A DNA stretch of 64,000 bases from Neonectria sp. B-13 (GCA_002682825.1 NOKP01000008.1:1227595-1291594); one strand, 5' to 3'; positions 12,101-22,678 are shown, counted from the first letter of the stretch. Program-made: numbers and translations. The notes: generated from the letters alone by a model not told the origin.

Positions 12101-15100
12101 AGCTCGGACGAACTCTTCCATCATGATGGAAATGTACGCTGTTCCTCGGTACTCGGTTCTTTGCTTTGCCATTTCATGGACTAAGGTGTTGCCTTCGAAA
12201 TCAACCACACAAGTTGGAATGCCAGCGTTGACGAGGTACTGATATGCCACCAGACGAATTTCATCGCGGTGTTCCTGCCTGTGAAAGACTCGAATAGCCT
12301 CGTGGAGAACAGTTCGTCCCTGGTCATCCTGAACATCTAGATCCGCAGAAAATGCTCTCAGAAAATCCATTTCTAAAGGGAAGGCCGTTTCACTCAATCT
12401 GCCAATGGCTGTGAACAATGGGGTCCGGCCGTGGGAGTCGCGAGCATTAACCTCCGCTCCGTAGCTGACCAGAATACGAAGGGCGTCTTCATAGACACTG
12501 CGTTCGTATTTGCGATATGTATGAAACCGGCCAGCTAGACAATGGAGAGGTGTCTCGCCTCGGCGGTTTCTCAGATTTGGATCGGCGCCGGCTTCAAGAA
12601 GTGCTGGGAGAATGACTTGCACACTGCCGATTCCTGGGCAGGCCACGGCCGCGTGAAGTGGACCATTCCCATCATGGTCCACAGCACAACAGTCGGGTTT
12701 GTACTCAAGCATCTTCAGTGCCAACCTTTGGTTTTGGTTCACCGCGATGTGCAGCGGTGTTTTCCCGGTGGCATGCGCTCTTTTGTTCATGTCGGCTCCC
12801 TTCTCCATGAGAAGCTTCAGGCAAGCGCCGCTTTTATCACTTCGACTAGGGTATAGGTGAAGGGCCGTCTCGCCCTGTTTGTTCTCGGCATTAGGCTCTG
12901 CTCCGGCATCGAGAAGGAGTTTGAGCAACGTCGGGCTTTTTGTTAAGTGCAGAGCCGTGAAACCCTGTGAAGTTCTTGCATTTACATCCGCACCGGCACG
13001 GATAAGAAGCGAGAAGCCATGCTGGAGCTGAACCGGATCCAAAGTAGCTCTCGTACAGCCTATCAGCTTTGGGATAGGGGAGCAGAATGCAGACAGAGCC
13101 GTGGTAAGAGGTGTGACGATCTCATGTGGCTCGGGAGTACGGGACGATCTGATGAGATCGGTGCATTGGATAGAAGCATCAGAGCCAGCTTCAACCAAAG
13201 CTTCCATGGAGTCGATGTCCCTCCTGAGGGCGGAAATGAGGATTGGGGTGTCTCCATTTTGCACCAACACTCTGTTAGGATCAACATCCGGCTCCTCAAG
13301 TAAACGTCGGGCAATACGGGCGCGGTTCCATAACACAGCTTGGTGGAGAGTAAGGTGCTTAGTGTCCAGTGTGACATACGGTAAAAGGGCCTCAACGCAA
13401 GTCAGATGGCCATTTCTGCAAGCGCAACCAAGAGGTGTCTGTCCCGATCCTTGTCGGGCCAATGGGTCAACACCGGCTTCGAGGAGAACCTCCACGACAT
13501 CGGAATTGCCTCTTACGGCTGCTTCGTACAGAGGTTCGGTCCCGTCCCGGTCGGTGAGATTCGCCGTTGCGCCAGCTTTGAGCAACACGCGAACTGTTTG
13601 AGCAAAACCACGATGCGACGCCCACCACAGCGGTGTCCTGTTGTGTCCATCCAGGATATCTACATCGGCATTCTCTGAGTTTTCCAACAACTTCGAGAGG
13701 TAATCGCTAAGTCCACAGAATGCTGTGATGTGAAGATTCGAGACCGCGGAGTAATCTTGATTCCGATAGGGAGCTCCAGCTTCCCACCACGTCTCTAGCC
13801 AATGCTCCCGAACGGGGCCATCCGCAAGGAATATTTCAACCTGTTGGGACAGCTGTTCCCCACATATCCCAGACCAGTCGCACTTCGTGGCATGCTGATA
13901 CCAGGTCTCGGCGGCATATGCTGAGAACGGAAACTTGACGGCCATCCTTTTAGCGGCTCCATGCTGTCTTATGCTTGGAGTAATTCTGTTAGAAGAATCC
14001 AGCTTCTGAAGGCGGCCCAACAGCAAGTAGCGCAAACAAGCGATTGCGAGCTGACAGTGGGTCGATTCAAACTCCAGAACAGGAAATCCTGTTGATTTCT
14101 GTTGCCTGCTGGCACCAACCAAGAATTCTGTGAGGGAATGATGAACGACGCTGATAGTCTCATTGGGAAGAATCTCCAACAGCGGCCCGCAGGCAGCACG
14201 AACCAAGGATTTATTGGCCTTCAGGCTAAGCCCGCCCTTGTCCGATGTTACCTTGATCAGATCCGCAAGCTCTAGCAGACGAAGCGGACGGACGGCGTGG
14301 GTAACCCATTGTAGAATCTGCAGCTGGGTGGTTTTGGGGATTCCAGATCTCCGAGCATGCTCCTCTAGGATTCCGGAATACATTTCGTTCAAGTCAAGAG
14401 GTAGTTTGTGTAGAATACTTGCGACATTGGCGTTTGGCCCAAGAAACGAGTTCATGGCTAGCTTGGCGTAGAGGAACAGGCCATTGGCTCGCCCTGGGAC
14501 GGCCTTCCTGATCAAGTCCTGGTCACTCTCTGATAGCGAGGTGTGTTCCAAGGCATGTCGGACGTAGGTAGAGATATCGATATCCACAAGAGTCTCTTCC
14601 ATTCGAATGTCAAGATAATCACTGCGTCTCATTGGAGCTTCCACACTGGCAACGGGCCGACTGGTCATGAGAACTTTGACACGAGATGGGCGCCAGTGAC
14701 CAAGTTCAGCCAGCGAAAGGAGAAATTCGTCGTTTCCTTGGTCCATTTCATCCAAGGCATCGACCACACAATAGACCAAGGGAAGTTGGGCCAGCGCAGT
14801 GCGAAGGTGCTGCCAGAGATCATCCATGGACACGCTCTCGAGAGCCCGACGGTTCTCCACGTATTCTTTGAGTATTTCTTGCAACGGGGGGCTGTACACG
14901 AGAATCTGGTCCAACCAGTCTCGGACGAGGTTGATTGGTTGATGATTTGCGTGGATGATCTGGCGGAAGAAGAAGAAGAGAACAGGAACGCCTTCCCCAG
15001 CGAGCTTCTGCGCCAGTGTGGCAGCAAACACAGATTTGCCAGAGCCTGGAATTCCCTTTATCCAGAGCAGGCCATGGTCTGGGCTATCGTGCCACTGCTG

Positions 15101-15337
15101 GTATTTTTGGAGTGACGGCAGCCATGTTCCGGTGCCAGCGAGGTGCGATGCGAGGTGCCTGTGATACTCGCCGTTGTCGAGATTGTATTCAGTGGGATTC
15201 AGCCAGCCTCGGATCTTAGCAATGATCTCTGACGACTTAGGCAGGATATTGTTGTCGTTGTAGTTGCTGACATCGTCTCGGCCGATAACAACGATGTCCC
15301 CATCGTCGCTTGGTGACGGGGACTGGCGCTGAGACAT
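9101..15337 (-). CDS. NACHT-ankyrin protein (fungal NLR / STAND receptor-like), 2078 aa
   Basis: One uninterrupted frame of 2,078 codons from the first ATG at 15337; the frame is open 39 codons further upstream but only from a TTG. The start fits the fungal NLR layout: the linker IRGWLNPTEY, then P-loop GIPGSGKS (residues 95-102), Walker B VVDALDE (about 191-197) and sensor MTSRP (about 224-228). A winged-helix-like region follows (VTHAVRPLRLLELADL, about 343-358, and HHSLTEFL, about 399-406). From about residue 534 to the end the protein is ankyrin repeats (for example GHNRTPLWWASHRGF, DRDGTEPLYEAAVRG), room for roughly 40. Family members are signal-responsive ATPases in self/non-self recognition and cell death. 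Only about 40 residues precede the NACHT-linked part, so no classical effector domain (HET, HeLo, patatin, phosphorylase) is visible. A short extra 5' exon upstream cannot be excluded. Confidence 0.93.
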   Translation of the reverse strand: MSQRQSPSPSDDGDIVVIGRDDVSNYNDNNILPKSSEIIAKIRGWLNPTEYNLDNGEYHRHLASHLAGTGTWLPSLQKYQQWHDSPDHGLLWIKGIPGSGKSVFAATLAQKLAGEGVPVLFFFFRQIIHANHQPINLVRDWLDQILVYSPPLQEILKEYVENRRALESVSMDDLWQHLRTALAQLPLVYCVVDALDEMDQGNDEFLLSLAELGHWRPSRVKVLMTSRPVASVEAPMRRSDYLDIRMEETLVDIDISTYVRHALEHTSLSESDQDLIRKAVPGRANGLFLYAKLAMNSFLGPNANVASILHKLPLDLNEMYSGILEEHARRSGIPKTTQLQILQWVTHAVRPLRLLELADLIKVTSDKGGLSLKANKSLVRAACGPLLEILPNETISVVHHSLTEFLVGASRQQKSTGFPVLEFESTHCQLAIACLRYLLLGRLQKLDSSNRITPSIRQHGAAKRMAVKFPFSAYAAETWYQHATKCDWSGICGEQLSQQVEIFLADGPVREHWLETWWEAGAPYRNQDYSAVSNLHITAFCGLSDYLSKLLENSENADVDILDGHNRTPLWWASHRGFAQTVRVLLKAGATANLTDRDGTEPLYEAAVRGNSDVVEVLLEAGVDPLARQGSGQTPLGCACRNGHLTCVEALLPYVTLDTKHLTLHQAVLWNRARIARRLLEEPDVDPNRVLVQNGDTPILISALRRDIDSMEALVEAGSDASIQCTDLIRSSRTPEPHEIVTPLTTALSAFCSPIPKLIGCTRATLDPVQLQHGFSLLIRAGADVNARTSQGFTALHLTKSPTLLKLLLDAGAEPNAENKQGETALHLYPSRSDKSGACLKLLMEKGADMNKRAHATGKTPLHIAVNQNQRLALKMLEYKPDCCAVDHDGNGPLHAAVACPGIGSVQVILPALLEAGADPNLRNRRGETPLHCLAGRFHTYRKYERSVYEDALRILVSYGAEVNARDSHGRTPLFTAIGRLSETAFPLEMDFLRAFSADLDVQDDQGRTVLHEAIRVFHRQEHRDEIRLVAYQYLVNAGIPTCVVDFEGNTLVHEMAKQRTEYRGTAYISIMMEEFVRAGLDIDQPNVIGQTPLHLACQVRLTSSRTYTCAFLDVLLENTKVVDGEDLKGFSPIHYAASHADYAVDILLRKGANPFVSTREGMNALHIASRCRKSNILGRVLHHMKRLDPSRAAESVNQKDISEYTPLHYACRSGRPESVAFLLEAGAEAKPSFTGSYNINRGEPWLPPIFQCAFFGQEQLLWGSAAFDRSDATTAGLTINDTSRPNDEYEDDVHPSSVIYNSIHHTVRCEEIIQMLLKAGGNLSVESQWGTKAILEAMGHAGKHRNEYVTDLLFSLHEKVPGAEIPDSLYRPILMAKARRQSDTRILRETNPVKVGEANWEAVKHFLIERQYSLIKELYRAGADFTQAGTHRKPVLQVFVESGLADVLDECCTPDQVEKFDNPEWAQPDGLQDLLRDRIDPLVVVACQRALPNMDVLRVLVEKKGASVNARDLTHRGPDELGDMPLHRLARPISWWHFAQGIPYLVSRGADMEARDKAGETPLHLALQQGGSQHWDRSRNLMGKDAAKALVSLGADVNAVDDRGLTCLAKAGGDVDLVKLLIRHGARVSATAIQEALRPPNLAVLEILLSAEGASDMIKSFSRSSKDLSETDLSSRDLQTHPLLMISRNSYFEISPFVQDHSVRMKAMRVLLAAGMSPYDTSVERENTSPEPPSLLGLPGLPHLLARKLWKDDQINTEQSAKPYQSRIAEFTVFHEALSKQHHYEPFLDFPGLDLEYRDSFGRTPFLAACKRRYTGPAETEDQQKIPYLRPLLERGVDLVAVDSCGRNALHHLLGSMMADQDKLSLLNDLESVIPSLINEADGFGYYPLHYSVWALISAQCIMRGDTESAWMDHLLCHGADVAVVDGCGNNLLHYIACGIAGGLSEFLAKYTQALFRRIVGLGVDVNTRNKAGQTPVHFLFPESARKRRLSGMASYNLETAMALLDELGVDWQARDDEGRTALHFMASGHGILFKQIMARVDPLIEDVEGRTSLDLAAVYGNKEVLAMFEREVSKAG

Positions 15338-16126
15338 GCCAACAGTGGGCCGTTGAAGGACGGCCAAGCGGATGAAGCTGAAGTTGAGATTGTCGATTTG
15401 ATGGCACTCAGGTGGGGACGGAAAATGAGCCAGAAACGGGGATTTGGGGTCCAACGGCTATTTTGTATTCGTAGTGTGTAGGACTCGGTCTTTCAGCTCA
15501 TCATCGGTCGTGTTGCTGCATGCATGAGTGCACAGCCCCAGGCAGAAGTTGAAGCTTACTTCTCAGCTCCGACTGGGCTTGCTCGATATGGCGGATCATT
15601 AATGTTGCGGGTTCTTCTTCGCTGCATAATCTATCGTTGGTTGTATTGAGCGATGGGTGGTACATGTGATGTTGGGTGCAGCGTTGGTTGTTATTGCGAT
15701 TGATGGTGTTGCGGTGTGGACTGTCTTGGGTGGTGGTGAGCTGAGTGGCTTAGAGTGGGAATATGCCAGTCTTGGGAGCCAGGCGACTTGGGAGCCAGGC
15801 GACTTGGGAGTCAGGAGCGCACTCTAGATTCACAAAAACTGGTTCAGAATCTGATGAGATCAAGAGAAGATGAGATAAAGTCTATCGCAAAACATAAAAC
15901 CCTCCCAATATATCATACAGAGATGCCTTAGCCCATCTCAATGTTTCAACGCTGACCCAAGTCGGGGCCTCCAAACTCCCTAAACTCCAAGTACCGGCCT
16001 GCTAAACAAGTACAAATACAGTGGCACCCACACCAGCCACGAACAGTGGCTGCTCCAGGGCGCCCAGTGGCCATAATCGATAATCGTACACTACACCATT
16101 CGATGGAGCTGTCGGGAAAGGTCTCA
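15338..16126. other. Upstream region of the NACHT-ankyrin gene
   Basis: Probable promoter and leader of the receptor gene, plus the 3' flank of the 76-residue gene. On the minus strand a possible short 5' exon ends before GTAAGC near 15560, and could add a few residues to the receptor. A 16-bp tandem repeat lies at 15772-15817. Confidence 0.4.
15772..15817. repeat. 16-bp tandem repeat, about 2.8 copies
   Basis: TTGGGAGCCAGGCGAC occurs twice head to tail and a third time partially (TTGGGAGTCAGGA). It is about 430 bp upstream of the receptor start codon. Confidence 0.8.
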
Positions 16127-16413
16127 TCAGCGCTGAGATGCTTGTTTGTATTGATCCTCCCAATTCGCCAGGTTTCCAGATTGTTGGAAGAACCCTCGTC
16201 CGCTCCTCGTTCCAGTGGCGTAAAAGCGTTCCGTTGGGTTGCTCGAGGTGTACCAAGTGTCCAGCGCGGGGCTGGAGCGTTGCTGGGAGCCACTGTAGCC
16301 ACCCGTGCTAGTGGCGCTTCCAGTGTTTGTAGATCTATCAAGTCACGGTTAGCAACAGGTCCTAAGGTGAAGTACGGAGGGGTGTCTTACGGGTTGGTAG
16401 TTCGAGAAGACAT
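16127..16413 (-). CDS. Small two-exon gene, 76-aa Gln/Ser/Gly/Asn-rich protein of unknown function
   Basis: The model is complement(16127..16334, 16391..16413). The 56-nt intron has donor GTAAGA, branch point GCTAAC and acceptor TGATAG, and joins the frames exactly. The product starts MSSRTTNPSTNTG, passes GGYSGSQQRSS and ALDTWYTSSNPTERFYATG, and ends NWEDQYKQASQR. It has no signal peptide, membrane segment or known domain; composition is low-complexity (Ser, Thr, Gly, Gln, Asn) with scattered aromatic residues and a more ordered C-terminal tail. It shares the strand of the NACHT-ankyrin gene and ends about 790 bp before that gene's ATG. I do not recognise the family. The support is the clean splice signals and the frame that remains open only after splicing. 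Confidence 0.55.
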
Positions 16414-19400
16414 GTTGAGGATATATTCGGATTGTTTGGTTGGGCACGTAATGCGTTGGTTCGATACAGATAGTTGGTCGCGTTGTTGGTAAGGTGATCG
16501 TTGAAGGTTGGTAGGTATTTGGTGGGGCGGTTTCTCGACAACTCTGCAGAGGGAAGATAGACAGGCAAAAGGAATCTTTGAAGCGATGGCTTGAATCGAT
16601 ATGATTTGAATCAGAAGTAATTAAAACGAAACATCCGGGGATGTCATTTTACTTTATACTGGATCGCAGTCCCAGACACGGTGTCGCTGCTGGAAACCCC
16701 GTTGGCAACCTTGAAGTAGAAAAACGCACTACGGAGTTGTTACAGGCTCCAATTACAACGGGGCCGGTTGCAAGCTGGGCAGGCGGGCGAAAGTACTGAC
16801 TAGGTGCGCGCGCAACGGAGCAAACTACGGACTAGGGACGCACTCTCGCAATGATTCTACCGCCTCCCATGCCAATACATCCGCCGTCGTCCGACTGCCA
16901 CCGCTGCCAACTCATTGGGGTCCAGGACTGACGGGGTGGACCAGGATGAGGATGGGGATGGGGATTTGGACAGGGACGGTGTGGCGCAGATATGGAAATT
17001 TCACCCCGGTGTGAAATTTCCTATCGTATGGGCAGAACAACACGCTGTGTGTAGTACTTGCGCGTAGAACTAGAGGGGCCTGGAACTGGTGTGCGAGAGG
17101 AGGCGATGCGGCAACGGCTGTGATGCGATGCGCCGTGGCGTATGGCGTTTCCCGAGCAAGCAAAAACGAAAAACCACCGCCAGGAAGTCCGCAAATGCGC
17201 AGACCGAGATATCACAACGGTCACGTAGGTGGGGGTTCCGAGGTGGGGAGATTGACGGTGGGCATGATAATGAGGCGCTTCTATTGGGCCAGCAGGATCG
17301 CCTTGTAAGGCGCCCGGTGTTTGCCACCGTGCTGGCACTAATTACTGTCCCGGAGCCGAGATCAAAGTCGAGATACTTCAAGACACGATAGTGGCTGGTG
17401 TGGTGATGGTGGTAGATGTGCATGGGTTTCAGGTTGCTTTCGGCAGTGATTGTGGCAGAGTCCAGAGAGGAGCCGGCTGGAGGTGCCCGTCACACTCCAC
17501 TCAACGGCTCTGTCAATGGGTGTAGTGACGGGTGTCAAGGGGCATCGTTCGCGGGAGCCGTTGATGTGTACTAATTAATTTCGGGTTGAGTGCAAGTCAA
17601 GCCCGTTGTGGGTTCCTGTTCCCTGGCCTCACTCGCTCGCCTCGCCCCAGTGTGGCTGTGAAAGCTCACAAGCTCAGCACCGACCACAATCTCGGCGCCT
17701 CGGGACAGAACATCACTCATTGTGTGTGCTCTTGGCGGCGTAAACATCGCCGACCAGGTCCGATTTGCCCTTCTCCGCTCCTTTGTAAACATCGCAATGG
17801 AGTTTCTGCGCCATCCCTCCGCCAAGTGCAACACCGAGAGCCATGGGGCGGGCTGAGCTTGCTTTGCAACTGGACAATTGGAAATATGCAGCACTGCTGC
17901 CTTGCTTGCGCCAGCCGTCACGCGGCGCTCAGGGAATTTCTCCAATGAGATTTCCAATCAAATCCAGAAAACATGTTAATAAGGGACAGCTTTCAGAGCC
18001 ACCTTTCCTCACCTGAGATTAGCCACCCTAACAAAGATGCTGCGGTTGCCTGAGTCTCAGGCCAAATGTGGCCTTAGGTTTATGGCGGCCACCATGAAGA
18101 CCGTCACTAAGGACTACAAGGACTCGGCCAGGGGTGTTGTTCTTCGCCCGCGCCCTGGCGATCAATCGGCTGAGCATTGTGGGGGCTGGCTGAAGAACAG
18201 CGAAACTGGAACTGGACAAAAGTCCATTTGCAACTCGCTCAACGGAAATTTCGCGCAATCGTTTTGCAGAAGATTGTTTCGGCGCTGCGCCGACGGATCT
18301 TGCTGCGGCGTCCATTCAGGACTGAGTCACATTGGGGCATGATCTCAGCTGCAACACGGCGGAGTGGTGGGTGTACATGTGAAACCGGGTTGCGCTGATC
18401 CAGAAACGCGAGGCAACTGGCGCAGGTGATCGATTCTCAAACAAAAACTCGCGCACGCCTGCAAAGCTTGTCGATGGAGTCCAACTTGGAAAACACAAAC
18501 GTATTTGTTTCAGGTCGGGGTATTTGCTGTCGTCATCGTCAAATCTGCGGATGAATTGCAACTCGGGAATTGCCTAATCGGGAGTGGCCAAAACCCCGGC
18601 ACCCCTGGCTTTCGAAAACCTAGGTACCTCATCTCCAACCATAGAGAAAGGAACATATGAGCTTGTCCAACAATTTTCACCACGTATTTGGCTACCGGGA
18701 GAAAAGGAACAAATATCCAATCCACAATACAATTAATTCAATGCGTCTTATTGGGTATTATGTGTTCCAGGAACAGTACGCTAAAAACGACACCAGCATT
18801 CAAGACGTAGGTGTATTTTGTCGCCAGACCCCCCCAAACTAGTCTTGGTAGAAATCATTACACTGAGACTATGATTTCATGTTCGAACACGTCGCGATTC
18901 CCTTGGCCTTGAATTTGGAAAGCCATCTCCTCAACTTAGATTACTTCAGACATATCGGGAACAGGTGGCTGAGAAAGCCATGTGGCTACTAATCCGCTAA
19001 AGAGTTGTAGGCGTCCATGTTAGTGTGATCAACTCTGCCCAACTCATCTTGCAATCTGGCCACGACAATCAGGAGACTCAGCATGACAGATCTTCAGCGA
19101 GTCCGTATCTAAATCTCCTACTCCAAGCATTTCTTACCCCGCTAGATCCATTAATCCGACCGTTTGACGGAAACACGTTGGGAAAGATGAACGGACAAAA
19201 AGAGGCAATCCACCAGCACAACGCCCGCATTCCTGCGTGGTCCGCACCTTGGATCACATATATGATGTTTCCTACACTGATCGCTTCTTTTGAGAAGCGA
19301 TAATCTTGCAAGAAAAACAGGCATGAAACCCCCTCTCTCAGTAATTACCGCCCTTTACATATTCTCTAAGACTTATACCAGTCGACAGGACCTCACAAAC

Positions 19401-20169
19401 TTACACAGCGTACACTCCAACAATATTGGCACCAGGTTACATACTAAAGCAATCACTTCAACTAAATACATATACAATGCTTGATGAGCTCCATCGAGGA
19501 TTGTCCCGCCCTGTACGGAGAAGTCTGCCACCTGCCTCAAGCCCGGCAATACAGCAGGACAAAGGCTAGTGCCGCAGGAAGTCCTAACGTATCTTACTTT
19601 AGAAAGCCAAGACTACCTAGGGGCATAAGACCTCAGGCACCCTAAGACTTACAACCTCAAAGTATTAGATCATCAAACCTCAGCTTAGGATAGATGGCCT
19701 TGATATCTACATCCAAAGCACTTTATAAACATGCACGTCTTTATCCATATCTTTATTTTCTTGTGACATGTGACTGCCGAGCCCTTTTCTTGTACTGCCA
19801 GCTCGAACTGCCACCTTACAAACTTTCTGCCACCTGGTATCTGGCTGTTATCAGTTCACACTCCTGCAGCGCAACAATTGGGCAACTTTACTACTGTTGT
19901 CACACCAAATAGTCGCCTGCCTCCTGCCTGTCAACAGAGTATAAGCAATCATGTTCTTCACTCAGTGAATCACTGACTCATACGGCGCACAAATTCCTTC
20001 TACTATTACTATAAGAATGACCACTGCACCCTTTTCACTCTCCTTGTCTTCTCTCCCTCTCTCCCTCCACAATCATCACAACCTTGCCTCTCCCCAATAC
20101 TTCATCACATTTCTCTATATATATTACGATCATCCGTTCTCTCATCGCCTCCCCACACAAGTCTCTCCA
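16414..20169. other. 3.7-kb gene-poor stretch
   Basis: No open frame here shows a domain or a convincing splice model. Frames at 17070-17423 (minus) and 17571-17957 (both strands) overlap each other and begin at non-ATG codons. From about 19.6 kb the sequence is AT-richer, with short CCTCA/CCTAAG motifs and a stretch at 19881-19906 that resembles the flank of the broken gene at 27 kb. It contains the palindrome at 16994-17021. Confidence 0.5.
16994..17021. repeat. Hyphenated palindrome, 11-bp perfect arms
   Basis: GGAAATTTCAC and GTGAAATTTCC flank a 6-bp centre, CCCGGT. It looks like a dimeric protein-binding site or a cruciform-forming element, about 580 bp upstream of the 76-aa gene. No binding protein can be named. 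Confidence 0.7.
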
Positions 20170-22678
20170 AAATTATTGAGAACCCTTCGCGCGTTGGTAT
20201 TAAGGAGGAGGTCGGCGCGACACCGACCCTTCAACTGCAAGAAACCTCCTTGCTGCGGGCTATCCATGCCATTGGTTTCAAACTCAACGTAAGTCTTCTG
20301 CCTTTCGCCTGACGGTCGGCTCTCATTGTTGCAGTATATACTCGTCGGACAAAGCTTGAAACATGCTGGCACTCCAACCCCATGCGTTGCGCGATTGTCC
20401 CCGGGTCGCAATCCTTCCATTCCCTGATGCATTTGATCATCGGAGTTATAGAGGCAAGGCGGAAACGAGGCGGTGGAAGGTGTTTCCTGCTACTCTCTGT
20501 CATACAAAGAGATACCGGTAAGGAGTCAAGTCCCGACAGGCAGCTCGAACCAGGCGCTGATTATTGCCAACTAGGGTATCCGGAAGCGCCCAGCTTCTCA
20601 GGAAGACGAAGGCGATTCGACAAGAAGGCTCGAATTTCTCCGCTACATAAAGATGTCCTATCGACCGCGACCAGCGGATGTCACTTGGCATGACTCGGAT
20701 CGATAGAAGTCCCAATTGGTACATCATGGGCAAACCCAATCCACGCATTGTTCGGGCTTGAGTTCATTGTCTCGGTGTACCAGAATGGACACTTGCGGAA
20801 CGCCATCGACCACTTGAATCGGATCGAACCTGGGCGTGTCGGACCTGCCCTCGTTATTGTTGGGTATTCGGCACAGAAAAACGAATGGGAAGGCCGCCTC
20901 AAAGCCCCTTCTACACCAAAAACCCCCCTTGGCCAGATTCAAGTTCGAACAATCGATGATTCACCAAGCCACGAAGCCGGCCTGGCTGTTTGTGATCTGA
21001 CGCGAAAGGGCACGCCAAGTACACCTAGGGCGAGCACTTGTTGGCTGGGAACCCGTCCCTCCGCCGCACCCTCCGCAACCTCCGAGATGCCGTCCTCGAC
21101 GGCGGACACATCCTCGTACCTGGTCGCAAAAAGTCCGAGTTCGAGCCGGGCAAGAAAGCGGTCCTGTGCCCTGGCTTCCTGCGTTTGGGCAAGCAGTGGC
21201 ATCACGCCGTTGCCGCCGCCGAGATGAACACTTGCCCACAATGAAGTTCTAAGGGTTCGGCGTCTGATGGTTAACGACGATTTCTTTGAATTTGGACACC
21301 CTTCTCTTCGACCGCGCATAAAAGGACTTGAGAATGGACAAATCACCGGCCTCATCCGCTCCGCGTATGCGCCTCCCTCCGCCGCCGCCACCGAGCAGCC
21401 GCCACCACAACGACCGCACCTTGAGTACGTCGGGCCTGGAATGTACGCTCACAAACGCGCTCTGAGAGAGTACCTTGTCGAGGGTGAATCCGACATGCAG
21501 GATTCTTGGACCAACGCCTAGCCGCTCGAGCTCGCATGGCCCTCGTCATCCTCGAAACGAAGAAATGCACCTTCCAAGGCACGCATTTGGGCAGTCTCTT
21601 CAAGTATGTTGAAGAAAACAGGTATACACCTAAGACCTAACCTCACCTAACCTTACCTAACCTTGTCTCGCCTCACCTCACCTTCGGGGTTTGCGACCAT
21701 CCGACAGGGCAACTCAAAGGCAACATGGGCAAAGTTCTGCGACAAATGCATTCAACATGTTCACGCCAAGGTCGAGAGCAAGAACATTCTTCGCCATTCC
21801 ATTTGTCGAAAGGCCAAGTGTCGGGGCAAAATTGCAAGGCTGGCGATAGCAGCCACCGTCATCTTCTTCGACATGGAACGATGACGGTTGGTACGTGGAA
21901 GACCAGGGGAGGAAATCTCCTACCTCAGGTACCGATACAGGCAAGCTTATATTGCACACGACACTAAGCAAAAGAGCGACCATGCGCTGCGCAACTATCC
22001 TCTGGTCTCAACTGCCCCATTTCCTGAAGTGTTTGGTCAGAAAGGTAAAGCAACCCATGATATTCCCCGCTTCCCTATATCGTACGACGAAGGATCTGTG
22101 GGAAAGCAAGTCAAGTTCCGACAGGCCGCAAAGCAAACTCGCCCTGAACTATTCAAAGGAAAGGCCAAGAATGCCATCAATTGGTTTCCCTGGCCATGGC
22201 TCGCATCGCAGACAAGAACAAGGACGACAAGGCAACCCACGACCTTGTCAGTAAAGTGATCGAAGCCATCCATGCCGAAGAACCGTCCGCTATTCGCACA
22301 CTTGATGCTGATGTGACCGATCTTGACAACTCTCGGGTCAATGACAACGACGATACGACTTCGCTTGATTACGCCTGGGTCAACCTTGACACTTCTCGAC
22401 AAATGCGCGGCATCTACCAGACGGACACCGACGACGGCTGGGGTATTGCTGGCTACGCCACTTTCGCCGCTGGTCATACTTGGGGAGAGACGGTCAAAAC
22501 TGGCTTCAACTCCGCTAACTCCGCCAACTCCGCCAACTCCGCGACAACCAAAACTCACTCTAGAGGTGATATCGACGTTGATGATAGCGGATATGGACAA
22601 TGGGTTGAGGATGCTTCTGTATCGAAGATCAGTGGTAATACGAGAGGAGTCGAGGACCAAGACTGGAATATGTACTAG
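20170..22678 (+). pseudogene. Decayed multi-exon gene of unknown family
   Basis: Plus-strand segments look like real protein but switch frame repeatedly: GIKEEVGATPTLQLQETSLL before a GTAAGT near 20290; HALRDCPRVAILPFPDAFDH near 20380; FGLEFIVSVYQNGHLRNAID near 20754; GNPSLRRTLRNLRDAVLDGG near 21040; DDFFEFGHPSLRPRIKGLEN near 21270; MALVILETKKCTFQGTHLG near 21537; DEGSVGKQVKFRQAAKQTRP near 22087; MARIADKNKDDKATHDLVSK near 22197; the frame closes at 22678. Some switches could be introns (GTAAGT and GTAAGG donors near 20290 and 20519). Others have no room for one, for example around 20380 and 22170, which points to frameshifts. The tail has four NSA triplets and GYGQWVED. I do not recognise the family. 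Positions from 20684 onward recur in the right arm. Confidence 0.45.
21627..21682. repeat. Short CCTAACCT-type tandem repeat
   Basis: Variants of CCTAACCTTA / CCTAACCTCA run head to tail, then CCTCACCTCACCTT. On the other strand this reads as TTAGG-containing repeats, reminiscent of but not identical to the fungal telomere unit TTAGGG. It may lie in an intron of the decayed gene. Confidence 0.55.

Noticed and set aside
15338..15454. Extension of the receptor by 39 residues from TTG 15454
   Set aside because: TTG is not a plausible fungal start and the first ATG at 15337 precedes all conserved sequence; a 5' exon would be needed to use the extension.
17571..17957. Overlapping frames of 120-128 codons on both strands
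   Set aside because: The starts are not ATG, there is no domain, and composition is not protein-like on either strand.
20817..20832. GGTTCGATCC on the minus strand, identical to a tRNA B box
   Set aside because: No stem of the T-arm, no A box and no cloverleaf around it; it lies inside a coding-like segment of the decayed gene. No convincing tRNA or rRNA gene was found anywhere in the window.
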